Shown here one piece after another: positions 49,035 through 58,064 of a DNA stretch of 64,000 nucleotides. Every line of letters starts with the position of its first letter. The first letter of the stretch is position 1. Both the position numbers and the translations under genes were made by a program. Under the pieces are notes generated by a model. The model was not told the DNA's origin, did not search any database, and was given only the letters and a program-made list of their open reading frames with translations. The DNA lies in contig RGCG01000001.1 in NCBI GenBank assembly GCA_009919275.1, forward strand, positions 24,066 through 88,065. The letters run 5' to 3'. The DNA is from Actinomycetota bacterium (GTDB taxonomy: Bacteria > Actinomycetota > Acidimicrobiia > Acidimicrobiales > Ilumatobacteraceae).

Positions 49035-50153
49035 ATGCCCGCCCCGAAGAGCCCCAAGCACGTGGTCGTCGACGGCTCGAACATTGCCACCGAAGGGCGA
49101 AGCGCCCCGAGTCTGAAACAGCTGAACGAAGCGGTTCTGGCGTTCATGAACGAGTTCCCCGACACAAAGGTGACCGTTGTCGTCGACGCGAGTTTTGGTC
49201 ACCGCATCGACAAGAAGGAAGTTGCCGAATTCGACGAGGCCGTCGACAACAACGAACTCGTCACGCCGCCGGCCGGCGCAATTGGGCGCGGTGACGCGTT
49301 CGTGCTCGCCATCGCCGACAAGGTGAAGGCCGCGATTCTGTCGAACGACAGCTATCAAGAGTTCCACGGCCAGTACCCGTGGCTCTTCGAGCAGGGGCGA
49401 CTCCTCGGTGGCAAACCCGTGCCTCACGTCGGCTGGATCTTCGTCGAGCGAACTCCGGTACGTGGAGAGAAGAGCAAACGCGCGATGCGCGCCCACGACG
49501 TCGGAAAACGCGGCTCCGCGTCATCGCCGAAGAAGGCGAGCAAAGAGGCGAGCGCGCCAATGCCGGTACCGAAGGCGCCGCCACCCGGCGCACGCGTCGC
49601 GCCGGCTGCCAAAGCGGTTGCGAAGGCGCCCGAAAAGGCGGGTGAACGTCCCGTCGAAGCGCGGGCGGTCAACGAGGTCCTTCCGTTCCTTTCGTTCGTC
49701 GAGAAGCATCCGGTTGGCAGCAAAGTGAAGTGCGTCGTCGATTCCTACAGCGCCCACGGTGCTTACGTGAGCGTCGACGGCATCAAGGCCTATGCGCCGC
49801 TCCGTTTGCTCGGTAGCCCAACGCCACGAAGCGCACGCGATGCCCTGAAGCTGGGTCAGGTGGTCCAGCTCGTCATCGCCGGATACACGCCGTCACGTCG
49901 AAGCGTCGAGGTCGGAGTAGTTGAAGCTGTGAAGGGCGTCGTTCCGGTGAAGTCGGCGGCTCCGGCGGCATCGTCAACGAAGAAAGCCGCAAAGAAGTCA
50001 GCGAAGAAGGCTGTGGCAAAACCAGCGACGAAGGTGTCGGCAAAAAAGGCCGTTGCCAAGAAGTCACCTGCGAAGAAGTCGGTTGCAAAGAAGTCCGGCG
50101 CGCCACGAAAAGTCGCGAAGAAGATCACCACCAAGCGTCCTGCAAAGCGGTAA
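49035..50153 (+). CDS. NYN-type ribonuclease domain fused to an S1-like domain and a histone H1-like basic tail
   Basis: 372 residues in three parts. Residues 8-140 look like an NYN/Zc3h12a-type PIN-fold nuclease: HVVVDGSNIATEG (Asp13), TVVVDASFG (Asp51), GRGDAFVL (Asp87) and SNDSYQEF (Asp105) form a plausible acidic metal site. After a Lys/Ala/Pro-rich linker (~160-205) comes an S1-like RNA-binding fold (227-297: GSKVKCVVDSYSAHGAYVSV). The tail (305-372) is lysine/alanine repeats like AKKSPAKKSVAKK. Probably an RNA-processing nuclease; the combination is unusual. Confidence 0.72.
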   Translation: MPAPKSPKHVVVDGSNIATEGRSAPSLKQLNEAVLAFMNEFPDTKVTVVVDASFGHRIDKKEVAEFDEAVDNNELVTPPAGAIGRGDAFVLAIADKVKAAILSNDSYQEFHGQYPWLFEQGRLLGGKPVPHVGWIFVERTPVRGEKSKRAMRAHDVGKRGSASSPKKASKEASAPMPVPKAPPPGARVAPAAKAVAKAPEKAGERPVEARAVNEVLPFLSFVEKHPVGSKVKCVVDSYSAHGAYVSVDGIKAYAPLRLLGSPTPRSARDALKLGQVVQLVIAGYTPSRRSVEVGVVEAVKGVVPVKSAAPAASSTKKAAKKSAKKAVAKPATKVSAKKAVAKKSPAKKSVAKKSGAPRKVAKKITTKRPAKR

Positions 50154-50159
50154 CGATCC

Positions 50160-50930
50160 ATGCTCATCGTCACGTGGAACGTCAACTCGTTGAAGGCGCG
50201 TCTGCCGCGAGTCACCGAGTGGTTGGCCGAGGTTCAACCCGACGTGCTCTGCATGCAGGAAACAAAAATGACCGACGCGGCATTTCCCGCGCTCACGTTC
50301 CGCGAGATGGGCTACGACTCCGCTCACTTCGGCCAGGGTCAGTGGAACGGAGTCGCGATTCTCTCGAAAGTCGGGCTCGACAAGCCGCGGGCCAACTTCG
50401 CCACCGGCGAACCCGATGGCGAGGCACGCATCATCACCGCCGAATGTGGTGGGGTTACCGTCGTCTCTGTGTACGTTCCGAATGGCCGGGCGCTCGATCA
50501 CGACCACTACAAGTACAAGCTGCGTTGGATGGCGCAACTTCGGGATCATGCAGACGCCGTCTCGTCGCCCGACGGCAACCTGGTCATCGCCGGCGACTAC
50601 AACATTGCGCCCGACGGTCGCGATGTTTGGGACGAGGCAAAACTGCAAGGACAAACGCACGTGAGTCAGGCCGAGCGCGACAGTCTCGCCGCGCTCGAAT
50701 CGTGGGGTTTGCGCGACGTCTTTCGCGCCCACTACGCCGATGCAAAGTTGTATTCCTGGTGGGATTATCGCGGTGGCGACTTCCACCAGGGACGCGGAAT
50801 GCGCATCGACTTGATGTACGCCACCAAAGCGGTTGCCGACCGCACCACGTGGTGCGGGATCGACCGCAATGCGCGCAAGGGCGAGCAGCCAAGCGACCAC
50901 GCCCCCGTACTCATGATGCTCGGTTCCTAG
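50160..50930 (+). CDS. xthA: Exodeoxyribonuclease III (XthA-type AP endonuclease)
   Basis: 256-residue EEP-fold enzyme for base-excision repair: 3'-5' exonuclease and AP endonuclease. Conserved residues are Asn in TWNVNSLKARLP, Glu in MQETKM, GDYNIAPDGRDVWD, YSWWDYR and the C-terminal SDHAPV His-Asp pair. ATG 50160 is six bases after the NYN gene stop, so the two are likely co-transcribed. Confidence 0.93.
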   Translation: MLIVTWNVNSLKARLPRVTEWLAEVQPDVLCMQETKMTDAAFPALTFREMGYDSAHFGQGQWNGVAILSKVGLDKPRANFATGEPDGEARIITAECGGVTVVSVYVPNGRALDHDHYKYKLRWMAQLRDHADAVSSPDGNLVIAGDYNIAPDGRDVWDEAKLQGQTHVSQAERDSLAALESWGLRDVFRAHYADAKLYSWWDYRGGDFHQGRGMRIDLMYATKAVADRTTWCGIDRNARKGEQPSDHAPVLMMLGS

Positions 50931-50940
50931 ACTTCGCAGC

Positions 50941-51672
50941 ATGGCCGACCAGCCCGACCGCCTCTTTCGCGGCTTTCACGAGCGCGAGAGCGAAAAGACG
51001 GAAGTCGACGTTGCCCGCGACCGGTTGGCTGACGCGGTGCGTGAGTTTCACGATCTCACCGTGCGCGGGGCGGCCGATGTCGAACATTTGCGCGACGCCA
51101 CCGCCAAGATTCGTGCGATCGCCGAACATCTGAACGACAAGGTGCCGACCGAGTCGTACGGTGCGCTCGGAGGCATGGCCGACCATGTTGCGGGCTCCGC
51201 GGGGCGCACGTCGTTCCTCGACCGCAGTCCGATCAGCGGCAGTATGAACCCGCTGGCTGCGCCGATGCGGATGCACATTCAGTACCCCGATCCCGACAAG
51301 GGCATCGAAGCATCCGTCACGGGGCGTGTCACCTACGGGCTCGCCTACGAGGGGCCTCCGGGGTGCGTGCACGGTGGCTTTGTTGCAGCCGCATTCGACG
51401 AAGTCCTCGGTCAGACACAATCGTTGACGGGCGAGCCCGGCATGACAGGCGAGCTGGTCGTTCGCTACAAGGCGCCGACTCCTTTGCACGTCGAACTCGT
51501 CATCACGGGACGCGTCGTCAAGGTCGAGGGCCGGAAGATCTTCACGCACGCAACGTTGATGGCAGGTGACACCCTGTGTGCCGAGTCCGAGGGACTCTTC
51601 ATTTCGATGAACAAGGAAGTCTTTGCTCGATTACTGCGGATCCGCACCGGGGAATCCGGCGAGAACGCCTAG
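50941..51672 (+). CDS. Hotdog-fold thioesterase (PaaI/4HBT type) with a helical N-terminal extension
   Basis: 243 residues. The first ~95 are charged and helical (RDRLADAVREFHDL, VEHLRDATAKIRAIAEHL) and may form a coiled coil. The second half is a 4HBT hotdog domain: GPPGCVHGGFVAAAFDEVLGQ is cut here to its core GCVHGGFVAAAFDEVLG, followed by MTGELVVRYKAPTPL. It would hydrolyse an acyl-CoA. The extension is longer than in standard PaaI. It overlaps the convergent helicase gene by 42 bases. Confidence 0.82.
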   Translation: MADQPDRLFRGFHERESEKTEVDVARDRLADAVREFHDLTVRGAADVEHLRDATAKIRAIAEHLNDKVPTESYGALGGMADHVAGSAGRTSFLDRSPISGSMNPLAAPMRMHIQYPDPDKGIEASVTGRVTYGLAYEGPPGCVHGGFVAAAFDEVLGQTQSLTGEPGMTGELVVRYKAPTPLHVELVITGRVVKVEGRKIFTHATLMAGDTLCAESEGLFISMNKEVFARLLRIRTGESGENA

Positions 51673-53508
51673 TACCTCGGGCGCCAAAGCCTCGGCAGTC
51701 AGCGGCCCGACGATGGCGGCGAGATCCTCGGTGTTCGACGGTTTCAGCTCGGCGATGCGCTGCAAAAGCGCGTCACCACACACCGCGGTTTCGGTTGTCC
51801 CGAGTCGGCGAGCTCGTTCGCGCCTCCACACCTTGAGAGCGCCGAGGAGGGTGTCCTTGGTTGAACCCGCCGCGACCTCGCGCAGTGCCGGCGGCATCGA
51901 TGCACGTGAACTCTCGCCGAGCGGAAGCGAGTCGAAGAACGGCGAGAGCACGGTCTTGCGTCCGTTGCGATTTCGCGTCCACGTGACGTGGAGCTGTTCG
52001 GCCGCTCGCGTGATTGCGACGTAGGCGAGCCGGACTTCCTCTGCCTTCTGTGCAAGGCCACGCGCCGATGAATGCGGAAGAAGGCCCTTTTCGGCACCCG
52101 CGACGATGACGGTATGCCACTCGCGACCCTTGGCCGCGTGGAACGTGAGAACCTCGACCCCATCGTCACCGGAAATGCGCGAAGCGGATGTGTTGAACCA
52201 CGACGTGAACATGCTGCCGTTTGCGGCTCCGATGCGGTTCTCGCCGAGGAACTCTTCGACGAGTAGTGCGAGATCGTGTTCGGGGGTGTCCTTGTCGGTT
52301 GCGATGCGCAACTCGAGCGCCCAGTCGGCAAGGGCATACCGGTTCGTGAGCGCGGCAATTTCTTGCAAGAGAGGGGCGATGGTCGCGGACGCGGCTGAGG
52401 CCGTGACGGGAATGTCGCTTTCGTCGAGCGCCGCCACGACGAGTTCCCTTTGTGCCCGCGTGCGAACCAGGACGGCAATGTCGTTCCATCGCCGCAGGCG
52501 GCGCCGGGCGTTTGCCGCAAGAGCCGCCACCCCGCGTGCTTCTGCCGATTCGTCGTCGAAGGCCGTCAACGTGATCGGCTCGCCATCGAGTTTCGCGGAT
52601 CGTGCTTCGGCCGTCACTCCGTTGGATCGCAGAACGTGCAGACCGGCGTCGACGATGATGGGGGAGCACCGGTAGTTGTTACGAAGGTGGACGACGGTTG
52701 CGCCTCCGAGTGTGGTCGGGAGATTGTCGAAGAGCGCGGGTTCGGCACCGTTCCACCCGTAGATCGCCTGCAGCGGATCGCCGACGATGAAGATGTCGCG
52801 GCGGCCGCCGCGCAGTGCCTCGAGGAAGGCGAATTGTTGGGGGTTCATGTCCTGTGCTTCGTCGACGAGAAAGTGTCGGTAGCGCCAATGAATGGCCCCG
52901 GCATAGTCGACCGAGCCGTTGATTTCTTCGGTGGCTCGAACGAGAAGGTCGCCGATGTCGAGCACGCCGCGGAACTTCTTCAGCTTTTCGTATTCGCCAA
53001 AGACGCGGGCGAGCTCGTCGGGCGACTGGACGGGGCGCTTTGCAGCGGTGGCGGCGGCGGGATACCGAGTCGCATCGAGCGCCCGGGCCTGCATCCATTC
53101 GTATTCGGCAAGCGCTTCGGAGGATGACGCCTTGGAACGTCCCGAACGCACGGCTTCGTTCATCATTCCCGCACGATTGGTGAGGATTGTGGGGACCGAG
53201 CGACCTTGGTCGGTGAGGCGCTGACGAAGGAGTGCAAACGCAACCGCGTGGAAGGTGCCCGTGTGGATGCCGCGGGGCGAGCGCAACTTCAGCTGCGCCG
53301 CTGCTTCGCGGGTGAACGTGATGGCGAGAGTGTGTTCGGCGTCGGCCGATGCATCTTCGATGCGGTGAGCGATCCGTCGGGTGAGCACCGTGGTCTTGCC
53401 GGAGCCGGCACCCGCGAGGACGATCACGGCATCGGCGGGCGCCGTGACGGCGGAGCGCTGCTCGGCGTCGAGCGCAAGGAGGAGCGAGGCCGCGGTCATG
53501 GGCGTCAC
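51631..53508 (-). CDS. UvrD2-like superfamily I DNA helicase with a degenerate HRDC-like tail
   Basis: 625-residue SF1A helicase. LDAEQRSAV is the Q motif, GAGSGKTT (33-40) Walker A, GTFHAVAFALL motif Ib, VDEAQDMNPQ motif II, VGDPLQAIYGWNG motif III and YVAITRAAEQLHV motif VI. The last ~60 residues (ALLQRIAELKPSNTEDLAAI) resemble an HRDC domain, as in mycobacterial UvrD2, but it looks decayed. The tetracysteine region of UvrD2 is not seen. The start is GTG 53508 or ATG 53499; a TATTAC-like box lies just upstream. Confidence 0.85.
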   Translation of the reverse strand: MTPMTAASLLLALDAEQRSAVTAPADAVIVLAGAGSGKTTVLTRRIAHRIEDASADAEHTLAITFTREAAAQLKLRSPRGIHTGTFHAVAFALLRQRLTDQGRSVPTILTNRAGMMNEAVRSGRSKASSSEALAEYEWMQARALDATRYPAAATAAKRPVQSPDELARVFGEYEKLKKFRGVLDIGDLLVRATEEINGSVDYAGAIHWRYRHFLVDEAQDMNPQQFAFLEALRGGRRDIFIVGDPLQAIYGWNGAEPALFDNLPTTLGGATVVHLRNNYRCSPIIVDAGLHVLRSNGVTAEARSAKLDGEPITLTAFDDESAEARGVAALAANARRRLRRWNDIAVLVRTRAQRELVVAALDESDIPVTASAASATIAPLLQEIAALTNRYALADWALELRIATDKDTPEHDLALLVEEFLGENRIGAANGSMFTSWFNTSASRISGDDGVEVLTFHAAKGREWHTVIVAGAEKGLLPHSSARGLAQKAEEVRLAYVAITRAAEQLHVTWTRNRNGRKTVLSPFFDSLPLGESSRASMPPALREVAAGSTKDTLLGALKVWRRERARRLGTTETAVCGDALLQRIAELKPSNTEDLAAIVGPLTAEALAPEVLGVLAGFPGADPQ

Positions 53509-53528
53509 GCTAGTAATAAGGTGGAGCC

Positions 53529-54146
53529 ATGCCGCTCTCGCCCAAGCATCTCAACGAAAACGAGGAATTGATCCTCGACATCCACCCACACTGGTGGTAC
53601 TTCGCCCAGTCCGGAGGGTCGGTGATCGCGACTCTCGTTGCGTGGCTCGTCGGTTCGTCGCGAATCGACGGCGGGTTCTGGGATTGGGTTCCGAAGGGTC
53701 TCGGCGTTGCTCTTGCGCTGGCGTTGGTGTGGTTGGGTTGGGAGTACCTCCAGTGGCGATTCACCAACTTCGCAATCACCAACTCGCGGGTCATCTTCCA
53801 GCAAGGTCTCATTTCGAAAAGGGGTGTCGAAATTCCCCTCGAACGCGTGAACAACGTCAACTTCAACCAAACAATCATCGAGCGCGTTCTCGGTGCAGGG
53901 GATCTTCTGATCGAGTCGGGCGGCCAAGATGGCCAACAGCGGTTCACGGACATTCAGCGGCCCCAGGAGGTGAAGAAGATTCTCCTCAATCATGTTCAGC
54001 GCCGCATCGACATGCGTGCCGGATGGGTTCAGGGGGCGCAGAACGATGTCGCGTCGCAGCTCGAAAAACTCGAAGGCCTGCTCCAGCGCGGCAGTATCAC
54101 CCGCGACGAGTTCGACAACGAGAAGCGCCGACTGCTCGGCGGCTGA
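53529..54146 (+). CDS. PH-domain (YdbS/bPH2-like) membrane protein with a C-terminal SHOCT motif
   Basis: 205 residues. Two hydrophobic helices (~30-46 and ~58-77) precede a bacterial PH domain (NFAITNSRVIFQQGLISKRGVEIPLERVNNVNF, core ITNSRVIFQQGLISK; RVLGAGDLLIESGG). The end (LEKLEGLLQRGSITRDEFD) is a SHOCT motif, a short oligomerising helix pair. Role unknown, probably structural at the membrane. The TAGTAATAA stretch in the 20-base divergent gap may hold promoters for both this gene and the helicase. Confidence 0.82.
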   Translation: MPLSPKHLNENEELILDIHPHWWYFAQSGGSVIATLVAWLVGSSRIDGGFWDWVPKGLGVALALALVWLGWEYLQWRFTNFAITNSRVIFQQGLISKRGVEIPLERVNNVNFNQTIIERVLGAGDLLIESGGQDGQQRFTDIQRPQEVKKILLNHVQRRIDMRAGWVQGAQNDVASQLEKLEGLLQRGSITRDEFDNEKRRLLGG

Positions 54147-54158
54147 GCCTCCCCGCCG

Positions 54159-54860
54159 ATGCGTGTTGTCAGCCTCGTTCCCAGCGTCACCGAGACGTTG
54201 TTGGAGTGGGGAATCGAGCCGATTGCCTGCACTCGCTTTTGCGAGCAGCCGTCTTTGCGGCACGTCGGCGGTACGAAAGACCCGGATATCGCCTCCATTG
54301 CGACCCTCGCACCCGATGTTGTGATCGTCGATCGCGAAGAAAACCGACGCGAAGACGCCACGAAACTGATCGAGCGCGGACTGCGCGTCGTTGACCTTCA
54401 CGTCACCTCGCTCGACACCGCCGTTTCCGAAACGAACCGACTCGCTTCGATCGTCGGAGTGGATCGACGTTGCAGCGTTTCTCTCGACAGAAGGCCGCTG
54501 CGTGCGTGTGCCTTCGTACCGATCTGGCGGCGCCCGTGGATGACCATCAACGCCATGACGTACGGGGCGTCCCTGCTCGAATCAATCGGCGTCGGGATCT
54601 CTCATCCGGGTTCGAGCGCTGCCTATCCCGAAGTGTCGGGTGACGAGCTGAGTCGACTCGGCGCCGATGCCGGGGTCGACGTCGTGTTGCTCCCCACCGA
54701 GCCCTACGCGTTTGCGGAACGGCACGTTTCCGAGATCGCGGAGGCGACGGGAATCGCTGATGTCCGAATCATCGACGGCCGTGATCTCTTCTGGTGGGGT
54801 GTGCGAACCGAAGTAGCACGACAGCGGCTCGCCAAACAATTGGACGATCTTCTAGGTTGA
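54159..54860 (+). CDS. BtuF-like helical-backbone metal receptor without signal peptide
   Basis: 233-residue cobalamin/siderophore-binding-protein fold (RVVSLVPSVTETLLEWG, RHVGGTKDPDIASIATLAPDVVIVDREEN with core ATLAPDVVIVDREEN, and GRDLFWWGVR at the end). No signal peptide or lipobox, so unlike BtuF it should be cytosolic. No ABC permease or ATPase gene is adjacent. Such free-standing proteins are annotated as cobalamin-binding; the ligand and purpose are unknown. ATG 54159 lies 12 bases after the SHOCT gene. Confidence 0.78.
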   Translation: MRVVSLVPSVTETLLEWGIEPIACTRFCEQPSLRHVGGTKDPDIASIATLAPDVVIVDREENRREDATKLIERGLRVVDLHVTSLDTAVSETNRLASIVGVDRRCSVSLDRRPLRACAFVPIWRRPWMTINAMTYGASLLESIGVGISHPGSSAAYPEVSGDELSRLGADAGVDVVLLPTEPYAFAERHVSEIAEATGIADVRIIDGRDLFWWGVRTEVARQRLAKQLDDLLG

Positions 54861-54864
54861 CGGA

Positions 54865-55908
54865 ATGAACTACAAGCCTCTTGGGCGCACGGGCATGCTC
54901 GTTTCGCCGCTGTGTCTCGGCAACATGATGTTCGGAGCGTGGGGAAACCCCGACCATGACGATTGTGTCCGCATCATTCATCACGCCCTCGACTACGGAA
55001 TCAACTTTGTCGATACCGCCGACGTCTACTCGGCCGGGGAGAGCGAAATCATCACGGGAAAGGCACTGAAAGGCAATCGCCGAGACTCGGTGATTCTTGC
55101 GACCAAGTGCCACTTTCCCATCGACGTCGGCCCCTTCGCCACCGATCGCGTGCCGAACACCTGGGGCAACAGCCGCCGTCACATCATGAAGTCGTGCGAC
55201 GACAGCCTGCGTCGCCTCGGCACCGACTGGATCGATGTGTTCCAGTTGCACCGACCCGACCCGAACGTACCCATCGACGAGTCGTTGTCCGCACTGAACG
55301 ATCTGGTTCACATGGGCAAGATTCGCGCCTTTGGTTGTTCCACGTTCCCCGCCGAGCATCTCGTCGAAGCCGCCTGGGTCGCCGACAAGCACAATCTCAT
55401 TCCGTTCAGCACCGAACAGCCGCCCTACAGCATCTTCGTGAGATGGATCGAGCGGGATCTTCTCCCCACGTGTCAAAAGCTCAACATGGGGACACTCGTG
55501 TGGAGTCCGCTGAATGGCGGCTGGTTGTCGGGCGCGTACCGCAAGTCGTCGGGCCAACGCAACGAGGGTCGCGCCGCGCGTGCACCAGCCCGTTACGACC
55601 TGTCCGATCCGGCGAACCAGCAAAAAGTCGACATCGTCGAGTCGCTCGTCGAGATTGCCGATGGCATGGGTGTCTCCCTTGCTCACCTCGCGATTGCGTG
55701 GGTGCTCCACCACCCGGCGGTCACCTCGGCGATCATCGGTCCCCGGGTTCTCGAACACTTGACGACGCTCCTTGGTGCCGAGAACATCACGTTGTCGGCC
55801 GAGGTGCTCGACAAGATTGATGCGTTGGTGCCGCCCGGGCGCACGGTCACGGCCGACGAGGCCAAGTGGGAGACGCCGGCGCTGGCGCGCTCGAATCGTC
55901 GCGTTTGA
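54865..55908 (+). CDS. Aldo/keto reductase
   Basis: 347-residue NADPH-dependent aldo/keto reductase. MNYKPLGRTGMLVSPLCLG and FVDTADVYSAGESE (catalytic Asp and Tyr), TKCHFPID (Lys) and DVFQLHRPDP (His) make up the active-site tetrad. The C-terminal AIAWVLHHPAVTSAIIGPR is the coenzyme-phosphate region, core HHPAVTSAIIGPR. Starts four bases after the BtuF-like stop. The substrate is not predictable. Confidence 0.92.
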   Translation: MNYKPLGRTGMLVSPLCLGNMMFGAWGNPDHDDCVRIIHHALDYGINFVDTADVYSAGESEIITGKALKGNRRDSVILATKCHFPIDVGPFATDRVPNTWGNSRRHIMKSCDDSLRRLGTDWIDVFQLHRPDPNVPIDESLSALNDLVHMGKIRAFGCSTFPAEHLVEAAWVADKHNLIPFSTEQPPYSIFVRWIERDLLPTCQKLNMGTLVWSPLNGGWLSGAYRKSSGQRNEGRAARAPARYDLSDPANQQKVDIVESLVEIADGMGVSLAHLAIAWVLHHPAVTSAIIGPRVLEHLTTLLGAENITLSAEVLDKIDALVPPGRTVTADEAKWETPALARSNRRV

Positions 55909-55939
55909 CCTATCCGGCCGGGTCGGTGAAACTTGCCGA

Positions 55940-56830
55940 ATGCCGAGAACCAAGGTTGCCACCGGAATAGAGATCGAATACGAAACCTTCGGGGACCCTT
56001 CTCACCCGGCGGTGCTGCTCGTCTCAGGATTCACCGCGCAGCTGCTCATGTGGCACGAGGACTTCTGTCGCATCATCGCCAACGCGGGGTTCCATGTCAT
56101 TCGGTTCGACAATCGCGATTGCGGCCTCAGCACGAAACTCGATGGCACGCCAGTTGATACCGATGGTGTCATACGTGCCGCACTTCTCGATGAAACCGTT
56201 CCTGCGGTGCCGTACACCCTTTCCCACATGGCTGCCGACGCGGTGGGGCTGCTCGACGCTTTGGGTATCGACCGTGCTCACGTGGTGGGTGGTTCGATGG
56301 GCGGCATGATCGTTCAGGTGATGGCCATCGAGCATCCGTTGCGCGTCGCATCGTTGACTTCTGTCATGTCGAACTCGGGCGAACCCGAATACGGCCAGCC
56401 CACGCCCGAGGCGATGGAAGCGTTGGTTGCCGCGCCGCCGACCACGCGTGATGCATACATCGAAGCTTCGAAGAACTGGATGGTGTGGCAGTCGAAAAAG
56501 CACCGCAGTGTCGAGCAGAATCGCATCGACGCCGCAGCATCGTTCGACCGATCGTTTTATCCCGAGGGCGCCCCGCGGCAGCTCGCCGCGATCTACGCAA
56601 GCGGTCGGCGCACCGACGGCATGCGGGCCATCGCCGCTCCGACGCTTGTGATTCATGGAACCGATGACACGCTGATTGCGCCGAGCGGTGGCACCCGGGC
56701 CGCCGAGCTCATCCCCAACGCGAGGCTCGACATGATCGAAGACATGGGCCACGACCTCCCACGCGCCCTGTGGCCACGAATCACCGGCTCCATCGTCGAG
56801 CATCTTTCGTCGGTGTCGTCGGTCAAGTAA
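55940..56830 (+). CDS. Alpha/beta hydrolase
   Basis: 296-residue hydrolase. VLLVSGFTAQLLMWH is the oxyanion region; FDNRDCGLSTKL, VVGGSMGGMIVQV (GxSxG) and a C-terminal histidine in DMGHDLPRALWP follow, with LVIHGTDDTLIAP giving the acidic residue. The pattern resembles 3-oxoadipate enol-lactonase or anthracycline-esterase-like hydrolases. ATG 55940 is preferred; an upstream frame overlaps the aldo/keto reductase. Substrate unknown. Confidence 0.85.
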   Translation: MPRTKVATGIEIEYETFGDPSHPAVLLVSGFTAQLLMWHEDFCRIIANAGFHVIRFDNRDCGLSTKLDGTPVDTDGVIRAALLDETVPAVPYTLSHMAADAVGLLDALGIDRAHVVGGSMGGMIVQVMAIEHPLRVASLTSVMSNSGEPEYGQPTPEAMEALVAAPPTTRDAYIEASKNWMVWQSKKHRSVEQNRIDAAASFDRSFYPEGAPRQLAAIYASGRRTDGMRAIAAPTLVIHGTDDTLIAPSGGTRAAELIPNARLDMIEDMGHDLPRALWPRITGSIVEHLSSVSSVK

Positions 56831-56865
56831 CGGCGAGCCCGAAACGCCCGCACAACAAGCCCCGC

Positions 56866-56901
56866 TACCTTACGAACCAAGCAAGAAGACAAGACGAGGA
56901 G
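56866..56901 (+). promoter_or_regulatory. TACCTT -10 box and GAGGAG ribosome binding site
   Basis: TACCTT (56866-56871) and GAGGAG (56896-56901) precede ATG 56907 of the racemase gene, giving a leader of about 30 bases and marking the start of a new transcription unit. Confidence 0.45.
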
Positions 56902-56906
56902 TCACC

Positions 56907-58064
56907 ATGTCCGGCCCATTGAACGGCTATCGCGTCATTGAAATTGCGGGCATCGGGCCCGGCCCCTTCGCAGCGATGCTTCTGTCGGATCTCGGTGCCG
57001 AAGTGATTCGCGTCGAGCGCGCCCAAGCGGTGCGGGGCCCTGCGCCCGACACGCCGCACTTCGACATCCTTCTGCGTGGACGACGCAACATTGCGATCGA
57101 TTTGAAGAACCCCGAAGGTGTCGAAGTTCTTCTCGGTCTGGTCGAGTCGGCCGACGCGATCATCGAGGGTTTCCGACCCGGCGTGATGGAGCGCCTGGGG
57201 GTTGGACCCGATGCGTGTCTCGCTCGTAATCCGCGCATCGTGTTCGGTCGCATGACCGGCTGGGGACAAAGCGGGATGTACGGCCAGGCGGCGGGTCACG
57301 ACATCAACTACATCGCGCTCGCGGGTGCGCTCGCACACTTCGGGCGCGTCGATGCGATGCCGACACCGCCGCTCAACATGGTCGGTGACTTCGGTGGTGG
57401 TGGCATGTTCCTCGCTCTCGGGGTCGTTGCGGCACTGCTCGAGGCGCAGAAGAGCGGCAAGGGTCAAGTGGTCGATACGGCAATGGTCGACGGCACCGCA
57501 ATTCTCATGACGATGTTCTGGGCGATGAAGAACGTCGGCCTCTTCGATGAAAACGCTCCGGGAACCAATCTCCTCGACACGGGCGCGCATTTCTACGACG
57601 TGTACCTCTGCAAGGACGGGCGTTATGTCTCGTTGGGCTCCATCGAGCCGCAGTTCTACGCAGAACTCATGCGCCTCACGGGTTTGGAGGGCGATCCGGA
57701 GTTCGCCAAGCAGATGGATCGTTCGCAGTGGCCACACCTGAAAAAGCGCCTGACCGACGTCTTTCTCCAAAAGACGCAGGCCGAGTGGTGCGCCATCATG
57801 GAGGCGACCGACGTGTGCTTTGCGCCCGTGCTCACCATGAGCGAGGCCGCCAAGCACCCGCACAACGTCGAGCGCCGTACCTTCGTCGACCACCACGGCG
57901 TCACGCAGCCGGCTCCGGCACCGCGTTTCTCGCGCACCCAGGGCGAACTCACGCTTGCACCGGCGCATGCAGGTCAACACTCCCGCGAGGTTCTCGAACG
58001 CTGTGGGTTCGCGGCCGACCGCGTCGAGGCGCTCTTGGCCTCAGGGGCAGTGAAGCAAGCCTGA
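56907..58064 (+). CDS. Alpha-methylacyl-CoA racemase
   Basis: 385-residue class III CoA-transferase-fold enzyme of the AMACR/MCR branch, which epimerises 2-methylacyl-CoA so that beta-oxidation of branched or sterol side chains can continue. Catalytic features match MCR: AGHDINYIALAGALAHF (His), NMVGDFGGGGMF (Asp) and LGSIEPQFY (Glu). The N-terminal block LLSDLGAEVIRVERAQ is also typical. It heads a run of four close genes (PIG-L, histidine phosphatase, membrane protein) joined by single-base overlaps. Confidence 0.92.
   Translation: MSGPLNGYRVIEIAGIGPGPFAAMLLSDLGAEVIRVERAQAVRGPAPDTPHFDILLRGRRNIAIDLKNPEGVEVLLGLVESADAIIEGFRPGVMERLGVGPDACLARNPRIVFGRMTGWGQSGMYGQAAGHDINYIALAGALAHFGRVDAMPTPPLNMVGDFGGGGMFLALGVVAALLEAQKSGKGQVVDTAMVDGTAILMTMFWAMKNVGLFDENAPGTNLLDTGAHFYDVYLCKDGRYVSLGSIEPQFYAELMRLTGLEGDPEFAKQMDRSQWPHLKKRLTDVFLQKTQAEWCAIMEATDVCFAPVLTMSEAAKHPHNVERRTFVDHHGVTQPAPAPRFSRTQGELTLAPAHAGQHSREVLERCGFAADRVEALLASGAVKQA

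Noticed and set aside
49960..50150. Apparent DNA repeats (AAGAAGTC-like units)
   Set aside because: They encode the lysine/alanine tail of the NYN-S1 protein in frame, so they are coding low-complexity sequence and not a separate repeat element or CRISPR.
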